Notes: generated by a model from the sequence alone, not told the origin. Shown: positions 51,819 through 60,597, counted from the first letter of the stretch. The stretch is DNA of 64,000 nt from Streptomyces sp. NBC_00178 (GCF_036206005.1 NZ_CP108143.1:6043501-6107500); one strand, 5' to 3'. Program-made: numbers and translations.

Positions 51819-52837
51819 CGGGCGTTCTCCTTGGTCGCGTTGGGCTGGTGGGGGTTGGTCTGTGTGGGGAGGGTGGGGGTGGTGAGGGCGAAGAAGACGT
51901 CGTCGAGGTCGGGGGTGTGGACGGTGAGTTCGTCGGCGTGGATGTGGTGGGTGTCGAGGCGGTCGAGGATGGTGCGCAGGTCGTGCTGGGTGCCGTTGGA
52001 GGGGAGGGTGAGGGTGAGGGCTTCGTCGTCGTGGGTGGTGGGGGTGAGGGTGGCGACGGCGGTCCGGTAGGCGGTGGGATCGGTGAAGCGGAGTCGGACG
52101 TGGCCGCCGGGGATGAGGCGTTTGAGTTCGGCGGGGGTGCCTTCGGCGGCGATGGTGCCGTTGTGGAGTACGGCGATGCGGTCGGCGAGTTCGTCGGCTT
52201 CCTGGAGGTACTGGGTGGTGAGCAGGACGGTGACGCCGTCGGTGACGAGGTGTCGGATGATCTGCCACATGGTGTGGCGGCTGCGGGGGTCGAGGCCGGT
52301 GGTGGGTTCGTCGAGGAAGATGACGCGGGGGCTGCCGACGAGGGTCATGGCGATGTCGAGGCGTCGTTTCATGCCGCCGGAGTAGGTGGAGGCGGGTTTC
52401 TTCGCGGCGTCGGTGAGGTCGAAGCGTTCGAGGAGTTCGGTGGCGACGCGGCGTCCTTCGGCCTTGGGCAGGTGGTGCAGGTCGGCCATGAGGAGCATGT
52501 TCTCCTCGCCGGTGATGAGCCCGTCGACGGCGGAGAACTGACCGGTCACCCCGATCGCCGCACGCACACCGTCCGGTGACGTGGCGATGTCGTGGCCCGC
52601 GACCTGGGCCTGTCCGCCGTCGGCGCCGATGAGCGTGGAGAGGATCTTGACGGCGGTGGTCTTGCCGGCCCCGTTCGGGCCGAGGAGCGCGAACACGGAA
52701 CCGGTCGGGATGCGCAGATCGATGCCGTCGAGCACCGTCCTGTCGCCGTACGACTTGCGCAGTCCCACGGCGGAGACGGCGGGTGGAACGGGGTGACCGT
52801 CCGCAATGTTGGATGTGTGCATGACAGAACTGGGCAT
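51815..52837 (-). CDS. ABC transporter ATP-binding protein (DrrA-like)
   Basis: A 340-aa exporter ATPase with Walker A GPNGAGKTT, signature TYSGGMKRRLDIA, Walker B VIFLDEPTTGLDPRSR and a C-terminal DrrA-type domain. The C-terminal two thirds (about 51845-52480) uses GAA, AAA and C-ending codons almost exclusively, while the N-terminal part uses GAG/AAG like neighbours, which hints at a mosaic gene. It is probably co-transcribed with the permease, DUF4097 and RHH genes. Confidence 0.88.
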   Translation of the reverse strand: MPSSVMHTSNIADGHPVPPAVSAVGLRKSYGDRTVLDGIDLRIPTGSVFALLGPNGAGKTTAVKILSTLIGADGGQAQVAGHDIATSPDGVRAAIGVTGQFSAVDGLITGEENMLLMADLHHLPKAEGRRVATELLERFDLTDAAKKPASTYSGGMKRRLDIAMTLVGSPRVIFLDEPTTGLDPRSRHTMWQIIRHLVTDGVTVLLTTQYLQEADELADRIAVLHNGTIAAEGTPAELKRLIPGGHVRLRFTDPTAYRTAVATLTPTTHDDEALTLTLPSNGTQHDLRTILDRLDTHHIHADELTVHTPDLDDVFFALTTPTLPTQTNPHQPNATKENAR

Positions 52838-52901
52838 GTGGCCCTCCGGGGCGAAAGCGGCAGGCGAGGTCTGTGAGTCGGCGGCGAACCCCTCGTGGGG
52901 C

Positions 52902-53744
52902 TCAGGCCTTGGCGCGGCGGATGTCGATGTTCCCGAACCGGGTGCGGGCGTGGACCTTGACGGTGTCCTCGGTCGTTTCGGGCGTCTCGGACGCGGTGAG
53001 GGTGTTGCGCACCTGTCCGGCGCCGGAACTCGCGTCGATCCACGCTGCCGTGCCCTCCCGGACCCCGACCTCGATGGCACCGTAGGAGGTCTCCAGCTGA
53101 ACCGTGCCGCGCGCCACCTCGCCCACGCGCAGCGTGCCGTGCGCCGTGGTCGCGGTGACCGAGTCCCCGGCGCGCCGGACCTCGATGTCGCCGTTGGCGC
53201 CGCTCACCCGCAGCTCACCGGTCGCGACGTCGACGGTCGTGCTGCCGTGCGAGTTCTTCAGGACGGCGGGGCCGTCGACGAGGCCGACGCGCAGACTGCC
53301 GGAGCTGGTGGTGATCTCTGCCGCGCCGTCCACCCTGTCCACGGTGATGGAGCCGTGCGACGCGGTCAGCTTCAGCCGGCCCGTGGTGTCGAGGCGTACG
53401 TCGCCGGACGATGTCTTCACGCGGACCTCGCCGAGCCGGCCGTCACCGACGACCTGGGTCCAGGAGCCCGTCACGTCGACGCTCGACCCCGCCGGCAGTT
53501 CCACCGACACGTCGACCGTGCCTGTGCGGCCGAACAGGTTGCCCTTGGGGGTCCTGATGTTCAGGGTTCCGTTCGCGCAGGTTACCTCGGTCTGCTCGGC
53601 CGCCCGAACGTCCTGGTCCCGCTTCGGGTCGCGGGGCAGTACCTCGACGACGGTGTCGAGGCGGTCGCCCGCGGTGAATCCGATGGAGCCGGCGTGCACG
53701 TGCGCCGTGGCCGAGATGGGCGCGGGAGTGTCGTAAGAAGGCAT
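52902..53744 (-). CDS. DUF4097 beta-repeat protein
   Basis: A 280-aa protein built of repeated beta strands of the DUF4097 (adhesin-like) type, with repeated SSGDVRL, SHGSITVDRV, SSGSLRVGLV, SHGSTTVDV and AHGTLRVGEV units. There is no signal peptide or membrane helix, so it is cytoplasmic or associated with the transporter. It lies between the RHH gene and the ABC genes on the same strand. Function unknown. Confidence 0.8.
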   Translation of the reverse strand: MPSYDTPAPISATAHVHAGSIGFTAGDRLDTVVEVLPRDPKRDQDVRAAEQTEVTCANGTLNIRTPKGNLFGRTGTVDVSVELPAGSSVDVTGSWTQVVGDGRLGEVRVKTSSGDVRLDTTGRLKLTASHGSITVDRVDGAAEITTSSGSLRVGLVDGPAVLKNSHGSTTVDVATGELRVSGANGDIEVRRAGDSVTATTAHGTLRVGEVARGTVQLETSYGAIEVGVREGTAAWIDASSGAGQVRNTLTASETPETTEDTVKVHARTRFGNIDIRRAKA

Positions 53745-53827
53745 GGCTGTACCGTCCTGTGTGGTTTCGAAGCATTCCTGCTGGTGGGAGGGGTGCGGGT
53801 GATGGCGCTGCGGGAGCGGGTGTGCGA

Positions 53828-54343
53828 CTAGCGCACCCAGCCCGTGAAGCTCTGGCCGACGGTCCGGGTCTTCTCCGTCGCGCGGGGCCGGGCCCCGCCG
53901 TCCACCGCTGCCGACACCGCCCGCACCAGCCACGCGTTGACCGACAGGCCCTCGCGGCCCGCGGCCTCCTCGGCGCGGGCCTTGAGGTGGGTGGGCAGGC
54001 GCAGATTGACGCGGGCGGTGCCGCCTTCGTCGCCGTCGACGGGCGACGCGGCCTGGAGCGGTTCGGCGGGCGCGGCCGGCTGCGGGGCGCCGCTCTCGGA
54101 GGGCGGCCGTGTCACCACGAAGTCGGGGTCCAGTCCGCGCAGTCGTACGTCGACCGAGCCCGGGGCGAGTTCGCGGGTGATCTCGTCCGTCGCGGCGGAC
54201 AGCACGTTCAGCATGGCCAGCCGGGTCGCCGACTCCAGGGGGGCGGTGAGCCGCTCCGCCAGCGCGCGGGCTTCGTCGCCGCCGGCCTCAGCGGCCACCG
54301 CGAGTTCGCGGCGGAGGGTCTCGACATACGGGGTCAGGTCCAT
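53828..54343 (-). CDS. Ribbon-helix-helix (HicB/Arc-like) regulator
   Basis: A 171-aa protein with a C-terminal RHH DNA-binding domain (ARVNLRLPTHLKARAEEAAG then LSVNAWLVRAVSAAV). An N-terminal helical region (about 1-75, EALRRELAVAAEAGG-like) and a linker precede it. It is the first gene of the DUF4097-DrrAB strand. Three TGGYRCCA sites cover its start codon at 54343, so it probably represses itself. Antitoxin-like proteins of this type exist, but no toxin gene is adjacent. Confidence 0.78.
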   Translation of the reverse strand: MDLTPYVETLRRELAVAAEAGGDEARALAERLTAPLESATRLAMLNVLSAATDEITRELAPGSVDVRLRGLDPDFVVTRPPSESGAPQPAAPAEPLQAASPVDGDEGGTARVNLRLPTHLKARAEEAAGREGLSVNAWLVRAVSAAVDGGARPRATEKTRTVGQSFTGWVR

Positions 54344-54372
54344 GGCGCCATCATGGCACCATTTTGGCGCCA
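54343..54372. promoter_or_regulatory. Operator array A: three 8-bp sites, 11-bp period
   Basis: TGGCGCCA (54343), TGGCACCA (54354) and TGGCGCCA (54365) are spaced exactly 11 bp apart, one helical turn. The first overlaps the ATG of the RHH gene. This geometry is typical of RHH dimers bound side by side. Confidence 0.7.
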
Positions 54373-54501
54373 TGTGCAAGCTCTGCGGCGCGGGGCCGGG
54401 AGTCGCGTCGTCGCCTGCCCCTCTGGCCTGCGATTATGGAGTGCTGCTTGATGGTGTGAGCGCCTCCTCTCTCCTTCGATCGAGGGATTCGGGTCGCATG
54501 G

Positions 54502-54560
54502 TGGCGCCGAATGGCGCCACGTGGCACATCCTTCGCGCCGTGTGGTGCCATGTGGTGCCA
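54502..54560. promoter_or_regulatory. Operator array B: related sites
   Basis: TGGCGCCG (54502), TGGCGCCA (54512), a partial TGGCACAT (54522), TGGTGCCA (54543) and TGGTGCCA (54553) follow about 10-bp spacing with one gap. They lie between the RHH gene and the convergent-side hydrolase, 130 bp upstream of array A, and could help loop or extend repression. Confidence 0.65.
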
Positions 54561-54588
54561 CATGAGGGCCGGAAGGGTCCCGGACGCA

Positions 54589-54623
54589 CCGAACCGGATC
54601 CGCGACGGGCGGATCCGGTTCGG
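54589..54623 (-). terminator. Hairpin after haloperoxidase-like gene
   Basis: A perfect 14-bp stem (CCGAACCGGATCCG / CGGATCCGGTTCGG) with a 7-nt loop lies 26 nt beyond the minus-strand stop at 54649. Confidence 0.7.
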
Positions 54624-54648
54624 GAGGCGGGACGCGGGAGCGTCGTGA

Positions 54649-55479
54649 CTACTCCTGCACGAACGCCAGCAGGTCGGGGTTGAGGACCTCCGGGTGCGTC
54701 GAGAGCATGCCGTGGGGGTAGCCCTCGTAGCTCTTCAACCGGCCGTTGGGCAGCAGCTTCGCGGAGAGGGGGCCGGCGTCCTCGTACGGCACGATCTGGT
54801 CGTCGGTGCCGTGGGCGACGAGGACCGGCACGTCGATCTTCTTGAGGTCCTCGGTGAAGTCGGTCTCCGAGAAGGCCTTGATGCACTCGTAGTGGGCGTT
54901 GGCCGCGCCCCGCATGCCCTGTCGCCACCAGTTGTCGATGAGCCCCTGCGACACCTTGGCGCCCGGCCGGTTGAATCCGTAGAACGGGCCCGTGGGCAGC
55001 TCGATGTAGAACTGGGCGCGGTTGGCGGCGAGCGTGGCGCGGAAGCCGTCGAAGACCTCGATCGGCAGCCCGCCCGGATTCGACTCGGACTTCACCATGA
55101 CCGGCGGGACGGAGCTGACGAGCACGGCCTTGGCGACCCGTCCGGGCTCGGCGCGGGCGACGTACCTGGCGACCTCGCCGCCGCCGGTGGAGTGGCCGAT
55201 GTGCACGACTCCGCGCAGGTCGAGCGCCTCCACCACCGCCGTGACGTCGGCGGCGTACGTGTCCATCTCGTGGCCGGTGGCGCTCTGCGAGGAGCGTCCG
55301 TGTCCCCTCCGGTCGTGGGCGATGACGCGATAGCCCTTGGAGAGGAAGAACAGCATCTGGTTGTCCCAGTCGTCCCCGCTCAGCGGCCAGCCGTGGTGGA
55401 ACATGATCGGCTCGCCGTCGCGCGGGCCCCAGTCCTTGTAGTAGATGGTCGTGCCGTCGATCGTGGTGACCGTACCCAT
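54649..55479 (-). CDS. Alpha/beta hydrolase (non-haem chloroperoxidase/arylesterase type)
   Basis: A 276-aa enzyme of the cofactor-free haloperoxidase family. FHHGWPLSGDDWDNQ, the nucleophile HSTGGGE (Ser97), LVAHGTDDQIVPYE (acid) and EGYPHGML (His) form the catalytic set. ATG at 55479 follows AAGGA. It hydrolyses esters and may perform perhydrolysis. It is divergent from the next hydrolase. Confidence 0.85.
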   Translation of the reverse strand: MGTVTTIDGTTIYYKDWGPRDGEPIMFHHGWPLSGDDWDNQMLFFLSKGYRVIAHDRRGHGRSSQSATGHEMDTYAADVTAVVEALDLRGVVHIGHSTGGGEVARYVARAEPGRVAKAVLVSSVPPVMVKSESNPGGLPIEVFDGFRATLAANRAQFYIELPTGPFYGFNRPGAKVSQGLIDNWWRQGMRGAANAHYECIKAFSETDFTEDLKKIDVPVLVAHGTDDQIVPYEDAGPLSAKLLPNGRLKSYEGYPHGMLSTHPEVLNPDLLAFVQE

Positions 55480-55803
55480 GGTCGATCCTTCCGCTTGAAC
55501 CACTGGGGGAGGGGGACGTGCGGCGGTGCGCCCGGCTCATGGGCGTGGGGCGTCGTTGCCGCCGCCGAGGGGCCGGGATCGCGAGCAAACGCCACAAACG
55601 ATACCGCTAAGTGGCATAAGTCTCATTTTGTGCCCACCGATCGCCGAGGCGACCTCCCCACCGGGACGAGGGCGCGCTCCCCGCGCGGAGCCGGGGCCCG
55701 TGGACACGGTGTTCACCCGCCCGGACCGCCTGACGGTGCCGGGCGCTTTCCCCGGCGGCAGTGTCATCAGCGTTCAGCCTTCCTCCTCCTCGAAAGAGTG
55801 ACC
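55480..55803. other. 324-bp divergent region with low-GC core
   Basis: The region between two divergent hydrolases holds an AT-rich core at about 55585-55640 with GCCAC/GTGGC half-sites separated by 14 bp, and a CATTTTGTGCC motif. These could be promoter elements and a regulator site. No ORF is supported. Confidence 0.4.
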
Positions 55804-56784
55804 ATGACGCAGCTACGGCACGCCCGGACCCGACGGTTCCTTCCTCTCGCGCTGCTCCTGCCGACGGCGGCGCTCATCACCGCCGGCCCCTCCCTGGCGT
55901 CCGAAGGCGCGGGCGACGCGCCGGCCCGCGAGCGTGCGAAGCCGACGGTCGTGCTGGTGCACGGCGCCTGGGCCGACGCCTCCGGGTGGGACCAGGTCTC
56001 GGAAAGCCTCCAGGCCAAGGGCTATCCGGTGGTCGCCACCGCCAACCCGCTGCGCGGCCTGTCCGACGACTCCGCCTATCTCGGGGCCCGGCTCAAGGCG
56101 ATCAAGGGACCGATCGTCCTCGTCGGCCACTCCTACGGGGGCGCCGTCATCACCAACGCGGCCACCGGCAACCCCGCCGTCGAGTCCCTCGTCTACATAG
56201 CCGGCTTCGCCCCGGACAAGGGTGAGGAGACGCTGTCGCTCGCCGCCAGGTTCCCCGGCAGCCGCCTCACGGACGACCCGTCAGCCCCCGTCCCCACCGC
56301 GGTCGACGCCGTGCCGATCGGTACCGGCCCCACGGACGTGGACCTCTACATCAAGCCCGACAAGTTCGGCGAGGTGTTCCTGAGCAACCGTCTCGACGCG
56401 GCCAGGACGGCCGTCCTGGCCGCGTCCCAGCGTCCGATCACGCCCCTGGCAGGTGCGGAACCGTCCGGCACGCCCGCCTGGAAGACGATCCCGTCGTGGT
56501 ACCTCGTGGCCACGGACGACCACACCATCGGCACCGAGAACCTGCGCTACATGGCCAAGAGGGCCGGCTCCACCACCGTCGAGGTGGACGCCCCGCACGC
56601 GGTCATGGAGACCGACCCCGGTGCCATCACCGACCTGATCCTGCGGGCCGCCCACGACAGCGGCCCCGGCCTCGCCAGGACCGGCATGTCCACGCAGGCC
56701 ATCGCGCTCACCGGCGCCGCGCTCCTCGCGCTCGTGACCGGCACCGCTCTGGTACTCGGCGGCCGCCGCTCGAAGCGGGGCTGA
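55804..56784 (+). CDS. Secreted alpha/beta hydrolase with sortase anchor
   Basis: A 326-aa exported hydrolase. Signal peptide (residues 1-32), then an alpha/beta fold with VLVHGAWADASGWDQ, nucleophile GHSYGGAVI, and a late LVATDDHTIG/DAPHAVMETDP acid-His region. The C-terminus has the LAxTG sortase motif LARTG (residues 290-294), a hydrophobic helix and a basic tail, so it should be linked to the cell wall by a class E sortase. An ATG at 55804 follows a GAAAGAG site. Confidence 0.85.
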   Translation: MTQLRHARTRRFLPLALLLPTAALITAGPSLASEGAGDAPARERAKPTVVLVHGAWADASGWDQVSESLQAKGYPVVATANPLRGLSDDSAYLGARLKAIKGPIVLVGHSYGGAVITNAATGNPAVESLVYIAGFAPDKGEETLSLAARFPGSRLTDDPSAPVPTAVDAVPIGTGPTDVDLYIKPDKFGEVFLSNRLDAARTAVLAASQRPITPLAGAEPSGTPAWKTIPSWYLVATDDHTIGTENLRYMAKRAGSTTVEVDAPHAVMETDPGAITDLILRAAHDSGPGLARTGMSTQAIALTGAALLALVTGTALVLGGRRSKRG

Positions 56785-57343
56785 AGCCCTCGAAGCCCGT
56801 CCGAGGGGGCGGGAGCCGGTTCCGCTCCCGGGGCGGCACGAGACCGGCCCGGGAGCGGCCCGGCCCACGCCGGCAAGCCGCGCCCGTCCGACACCCCTGT
56901 GCCGTACTCCGCCCCGCCCGCGCCCCGTCGTCCACGACGGGGCGCGGGCGGGGCGCGGTCGTGCGTGAGCTGCCGGGGTGTGCCCGCCGGACGCCGCCCC
57001 CGCCCGCGCCTGCCGCCCACCCGGTGCTCCCTTCGGGCACCTCGCCGCCGCGCCTCGCGCCCATGCCCGGGACACCGGACGCATCGCGCGTAGAGTGCCC
57101 CTTCCCAAAGCCCGCCGACAGGTCCAGGATTGTCCCCCCGCGACTCGCCTCCGCGCGGGGCCGCGGTGCCGGACCGGCCGCTGCCCCGTGTGGAAAGCTC
57201 ACCCGGAGCGCACCACCGGGGGCGCCCCGCAGCCCCTCCTCCGGCGTGCCGCCGCCCGGCCGGCGGGACGTGCTTCTGCCGGCCAGGGCACGGCGGTTCC
57301 GCCCGCGCGCCATGTGTCAGTACTTCGACTAGGAGCATCTGTC
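56785..57343. other. 559-bp gene-free region
   Basis: No supported gene. The region contains the strong terminator at 56910-56955 and a GC-rich tail. Proximal to the next gene is a tiny ORF ending in CQYFD-stop before the AGGAG ribosome site, probably chance. Confidence 0.5.
56910..56955 (+). terminator. 21-bp perfect stem hairpin
   Basis: A perfect 21-bp G+C-rich inverted repeat with loop TCCA, 126 nt after the sortase-anchored hydrolase. It is the most stable hairpin I see in the window and probably ends that transcript. Confidence 0.75.
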
Positions 57344-58345
57344 ATGGATTTTGGACTCGTCCTCCAGACCGACCCGCCGGCCTCGGCCGTCGTCGGACTC
57401 ATGCGCCGCGCCGAACGGAACGGCTTCCGGTACGGCTGGACCTTCGACTCGGCCGTGCTCTGGCAGGAACCCTTCGTCATCTACAGCCGGATCCTCGAAC
57501 ACACCGAACGGCTCGTCGTGGGACCCATGGTGACCAATCCGGGTACCCGCACCTGGGAGGTCACCGCCTCGACCTTCGCCACCCTCAACGAGATGTACGG
57601 GAACCGCACCGTCTGCGGGATCGGGCGCGGGGACTCCGCGATGCGGGTGGCCGGCCGCAAGCCCAACACACTCGCCAGGCTCGGCGAGGCCATCGACGTC
57701 ATCCGCGACCTCGCGGAGGGACGCGAGGCCACCGTCGACGGACAGCCGGTGCAGATCCCCTGGGTGAAGGACGGCAGCCTGCCGGTCTGGATGGCCGCCT
57801 ACGGGCCCAAGGCCCTCGCGCTCGCCGGGCAGAAGGCCGACGGCTTCATCCTCCAACTGGCCGACCCCTACCTCACGGAGTGGATGATCAAGGCCGTGCG
57901 GCAGGCGGCCACCGACGCCGGCCGCGACCCGGACTCCGTCACCATCTGCGTGGCAGCGCCCGCCTACGTGGGCGAGGACCTGGCACACGCCCGCGAGCAG
58001 TGCCGCTGGTTCGGCGGGATGGTCGGCAACCACGTCGCCGACCTCGTCTCCCGCTACGGGGAGCACTCCGACCTCGTGCCCGAAGCGCTCACGGCCTACA
58101 TCGCCGGACGTTCCGGATACGACTACAGCCATCACGGCCGTACCGGCAACCCGGACACGGCCTTCGTCCCCGACGAGATCGTGGACCGTTTCTGCCTGCT
58201 CGGACCTCCCGAGGCGCACATCGAGAAGCTCCGCGTCCTGCGCGATCTGGGTGTCGACCAGTTCGCCGTCTACAACATGCACGACGCGCGCGAAGCGACC
58301 ATCGACGCCTACGGCTCCACGATCATCCCCGCACTGTCCGCCTGA
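57344..58345 (+). CDS. LLM-class oxidoreductase (TIGR03842/CPS_4043-like)
   Basis: A 333-aa luciferase-like monooxygenase-fold enzyme using FMN or F420. MDFGLVLQTDPPAS, GPMVTNPGTR and CGIGRGDSAMRVAGRKP match the subgroup found next to dihydropyrimidinase genes. ATG at 57344 follows AGGAG 8 nt upstream. It is separated from hydA by six unrelated genes here, but is followed by an NCS1 permease, so it belongs to the pyrimidine/hydantoin set. Confidence 0.82.
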   Translation: MDFGLVLQTDPPASAVVGLMRRAERNGFRYGWTFDSAVLWQEPFVIYSRILEHTERLVVGPMVTNPGTRTWEVTASTFATLNEMYGNRTVCGIGRGDSAMRVAGRKPNTLARLGEAIDVIRDLAEGREATVDGQPVQIPWVKDGSLPVWMAAYGPKALALAGQKADGFILQLADPYLTEWMIKAVRQAATDAGRDPDSVTICVAAPAYVGEDLAHAREQCRWFGGMVGNHVADLVSRYGEHSDLVPEALTAYIAGRSGYDYSHHGRTGNPDTAFVPDEIVDRFCLLGPPEAHIEKLRVLRDLGVDQFAVYNMHDAREATIDAYGSTIIPALSA

Positions 58346-58436
58346 CGCCCCTTCACCCGCCCGCAACGGCCCGCCAGGCACCCCCCCGCACTCGCGCCCC
58401 GCACGGCACATCCCCCGAGCGAAGGGTCACGCCACC

Positions 58437-59990
58437 ATGACCGCCACCGTCCCGCCCGTCCCGCCGTCCTCGTCCGACGGACGGATAGCCGACCCGTCGG
58501 GCCGGATCGAACTCGCCCCCGGATCCCTCCCCGACGACCCGCGCTTCGTCAACGACGACCTGCTGCCGGTGCCCCTGGAACGGCGCCGCTGGACGACGTA
58601 CAACTTCGCGGCCCTGTGGATCGGGATGGCCCACAACATCCCGTCCTGGCTGCTGGCCTCCGGACTCGTCGCCCTCGGAATGGACTGGAAGCAGGCCGTC
58701 CTCACGATCGCGCTGGCCAATGTGATCGTGCTGGCCCCGATGCTGCTCACGGGGCACGCCGGCCCCAAGTACGGCATTCCGTTCCCCGTCCTGGCCCGCG
58801 CGTCGTTCGGGCTGCGCGGCGCCAACCTCCCGGCCATGATCCGGGCGGGTGTCGCGTGCGCGTGGTTCGGCATCCAGACGTGGATCGGCGGCGTCGGCGT
58901 CTTCACGCTGCTGGGCAAGATGTTCGGCGGCTGGGCGCGGGCCGGTGAGATCGGCGGCCAGCCCTGGACGCTCTGGCTCTGCTTCGTCCTGTTCTGGGTG
59001 CTCGAACTCGCCATCATCCACCGGGGCATGGACACCCTGCGCCGCTTCGAGAACTGGGCGGCGCCGTTCGTCATCGTCGGTGCGGTGGTGCTCCTCGTCT
59101 GGGTCGCGGTCAAGGCGGGCGGGTTCGGACCACTGCTGGACCAGCCCTCCGCCCTCGGGTGGGGCGCGGACTTCTGGCCGGTCTTCTTCCCCTCCCTGAT
59201 GGGAATGATCGCCTTCTGGTCCACGCTCTCCCTCAACATCCCCGACTTCACGCGCTTCGGAGCCGGTCAACGGGCCCAGGTCCGCGGACAGTCGCTCGGC
59301 CTGCCCACGACCATGACCTTCTTCGCCCTGCTCTCCGTCCTCGTCACGTCCGGCTCGCAAGCCGTGTACGGGGAGGCGATCTGGGACCCGGTGCAGCTGG
59401 TGGCCAGGACGGACAACGTCTTCGGGCTGCTCTTCGGCCTGATCACCGTGCTGGTCGCGACGATCTCCGTGAACCTCGCGGCGAACGTCGTCTCACCGGC
59501 GTACGACCTGGCCAACCTCGCGCCGAAGCTCATCAACTTCCGTACGGGCGCCCTGATCACGGGGGTCGTCGGTGTCCTGATCATGCCGTGGAAGCTCACC
59601 GAGACACCCGAGCTGTACATCTTCACCTGGCTGGGACTGGTCGGCGGTCTGCTCGGCACGGTCGCCGGCATCCTCATCGCCGACTACTGGATCATCCGGC
59701 GCACGGTCCTCGACCTCCCGGACCTCTACCGGCGTGGGGGCCGCTACTGGTACACGGGCGGATGGAACTGGCGTGCCGTGGCCGCGTTCGGCGCCGGGGG
59801 CGTGCTCGCCGTCGGCGGCTCCCACTCGGCGCCCGGCAAGGGGCCGTTCCCCGACGGCGGACTGATCCCGTTCCTCAGGCCGCTGGCCGACTACGGGTGG
59901 GCGGTCGGCCTGGCCTCCTCGTTGGTGCTGTACGTCCTGCTGAGCCGCAACGCCAGGAGGGAACCGGCGTCCGGCCCGGCAGGGCACTGA
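58437..59990 (+). CDS. NCS1 nucleobase:cation symporter
   Basis: A 517-aa transporter with about twelve membrane segments of the NCS1 (cytosine/purine, uracil, allantoin, hydantoin) family. The typical WIGMAHNIPSW, FGIQTWIGG and NIPDFTRFGAGQRAQ motifs are seen. It likely imports uracil, dihydrouracil, hydantoin or allantoin for the pyrimidine genes upstream. ATG at 58437. Confidence 0.88.
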   Translation: MTATVPPVPPSSSDGRIADPSGRIELAPGSLPDDPRFVNDDLLPVPLERRRWTTYNFAALWIGMAHNIPSWLLASGLVALGMDWKQAVLTIALANVIVLAPMLLTGHAGPKYGIPFPVLARASFGLRGANLPAMIRAGVACAWFGIQTWIGGVGVFTLLGKMFGGWARAGEIGGQPWTLWLCFVLFWVLELAIIHRGMDTLRRFENWAAPFVIVGAVVLLVWVAVKAGGFGPLLDQPSALGWGADFWPVFFPSLMGMIAFWSTLSLNIPDFTRFGAGQRAQVRGQSLGLPTTMTFFALLSVLVTSGSQAVYGEAIWDPVQLVARTDNVFGLLFGLITVLVATISVNLAANVVSPAYDLANLAPKLINFRTGALITGVVGVLIMPWKLTETPELYIFTWLGLVGGLLGTVAGILIADYWIIRRTVLDLPDLYRRGGRYWYTGGWNWRAVAAFGAGGVLAVGGSHSAPGKGPFPDGGLIPFLRPLADYGWAVGLASSLVLYVLLSRNARREPASGPAGH

Positions 59991-60224
59991 CGCCGGCCCC
60001 GCCCTCCGGGGGCCGGGTGGTCGTGGGCACCGGTGCGCCGAGCCGGGCAGGTCCACGGCCGCCTGCACCCCGTCGCCCTTGGGGTGGTGCCCGGGCCCTG
60101 CCGCGTGCCCGGCCGCCAGGTGTACGGAGGGTGAGGTTCGGCGCTGTTTTCGGCTACGGAACGTGGGGGAGGGGTGCCCTGAAGATCACCGGGAACGCCG
60201 GAACTCACCGGAAACAGGGGAGAG

Positions 60225-60578
60225 ATGAACATGCACGTCAAGGGGAACGCCGTCCGCTCGCTCGCGCGCACCGCCGTCGTGGGGCTGACCCTCGCACTCG
60301 CCGTCCCGGCCACGGCGGCGGTGGCCGTCGCGCCCGCCGCCACACCGCCGGGACTGTCCTGCGACACGGGCAAGCACGCGATCGACGACTACACCGGCTA
60401 CGCGCTCTGCCGGAACAACGGCTCGGCCACGCAGACCTTCTGGGTCCATCTGGTCTGCGGCTGGTCCCCGGACGTGGACGGGAATCACGTCACGCTCGGC
60501 CCGGGCCAGTCCGGTCAGTCGACCGCCCACTGCGCGGGGATCGGCACCGGCATCGGTGAGATCCACGTCCGTCCGTAG
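60225..60578 (+). CDS. Small secreted protein
   Basis: A 117-aa protein with a Sec signal peptide (ARTAVVGLTLALAVPATAAV) and a mature domain of about 75 residues with four Cys (LSCDTGKH, ALCRNN, LVCGWSPD, AHCAGIG), likely two disulfides. GGGGAGAG precedes ATG 60225. Family unrecognised; possibly an extracellular inhibitor or lectin-like protein. Confidence 0.7.
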   Translation: MNMHVKGNAVRSLARTAVVGLTLALAVPATAAVAVAPAATPPGLSCDTGKHAIDDYTGYALCRNNGSATQTFWVHLVCGWSPDVDGNHVTLGPGQSGQSTAHCAGIGTGIGEIHVRP

Positions 60579-60597
60579 GACGCGCCGGGGGCCGCGC

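Noticed and set aside
53828..54343. HicAB or other toxin-antitoxin pair
   Set aside because: The RHH protein is antitoxin-like, but no small toxin ORF with normal codon use lies next to it; the following gene is DUF4097.
50929..57343. Transposon or prophage as cause of the 6-kb insertion
   Set aside because: No transposase, integrase, terminal inverted repeats or tRNA attachment site is visible, so the mechanism is left open.
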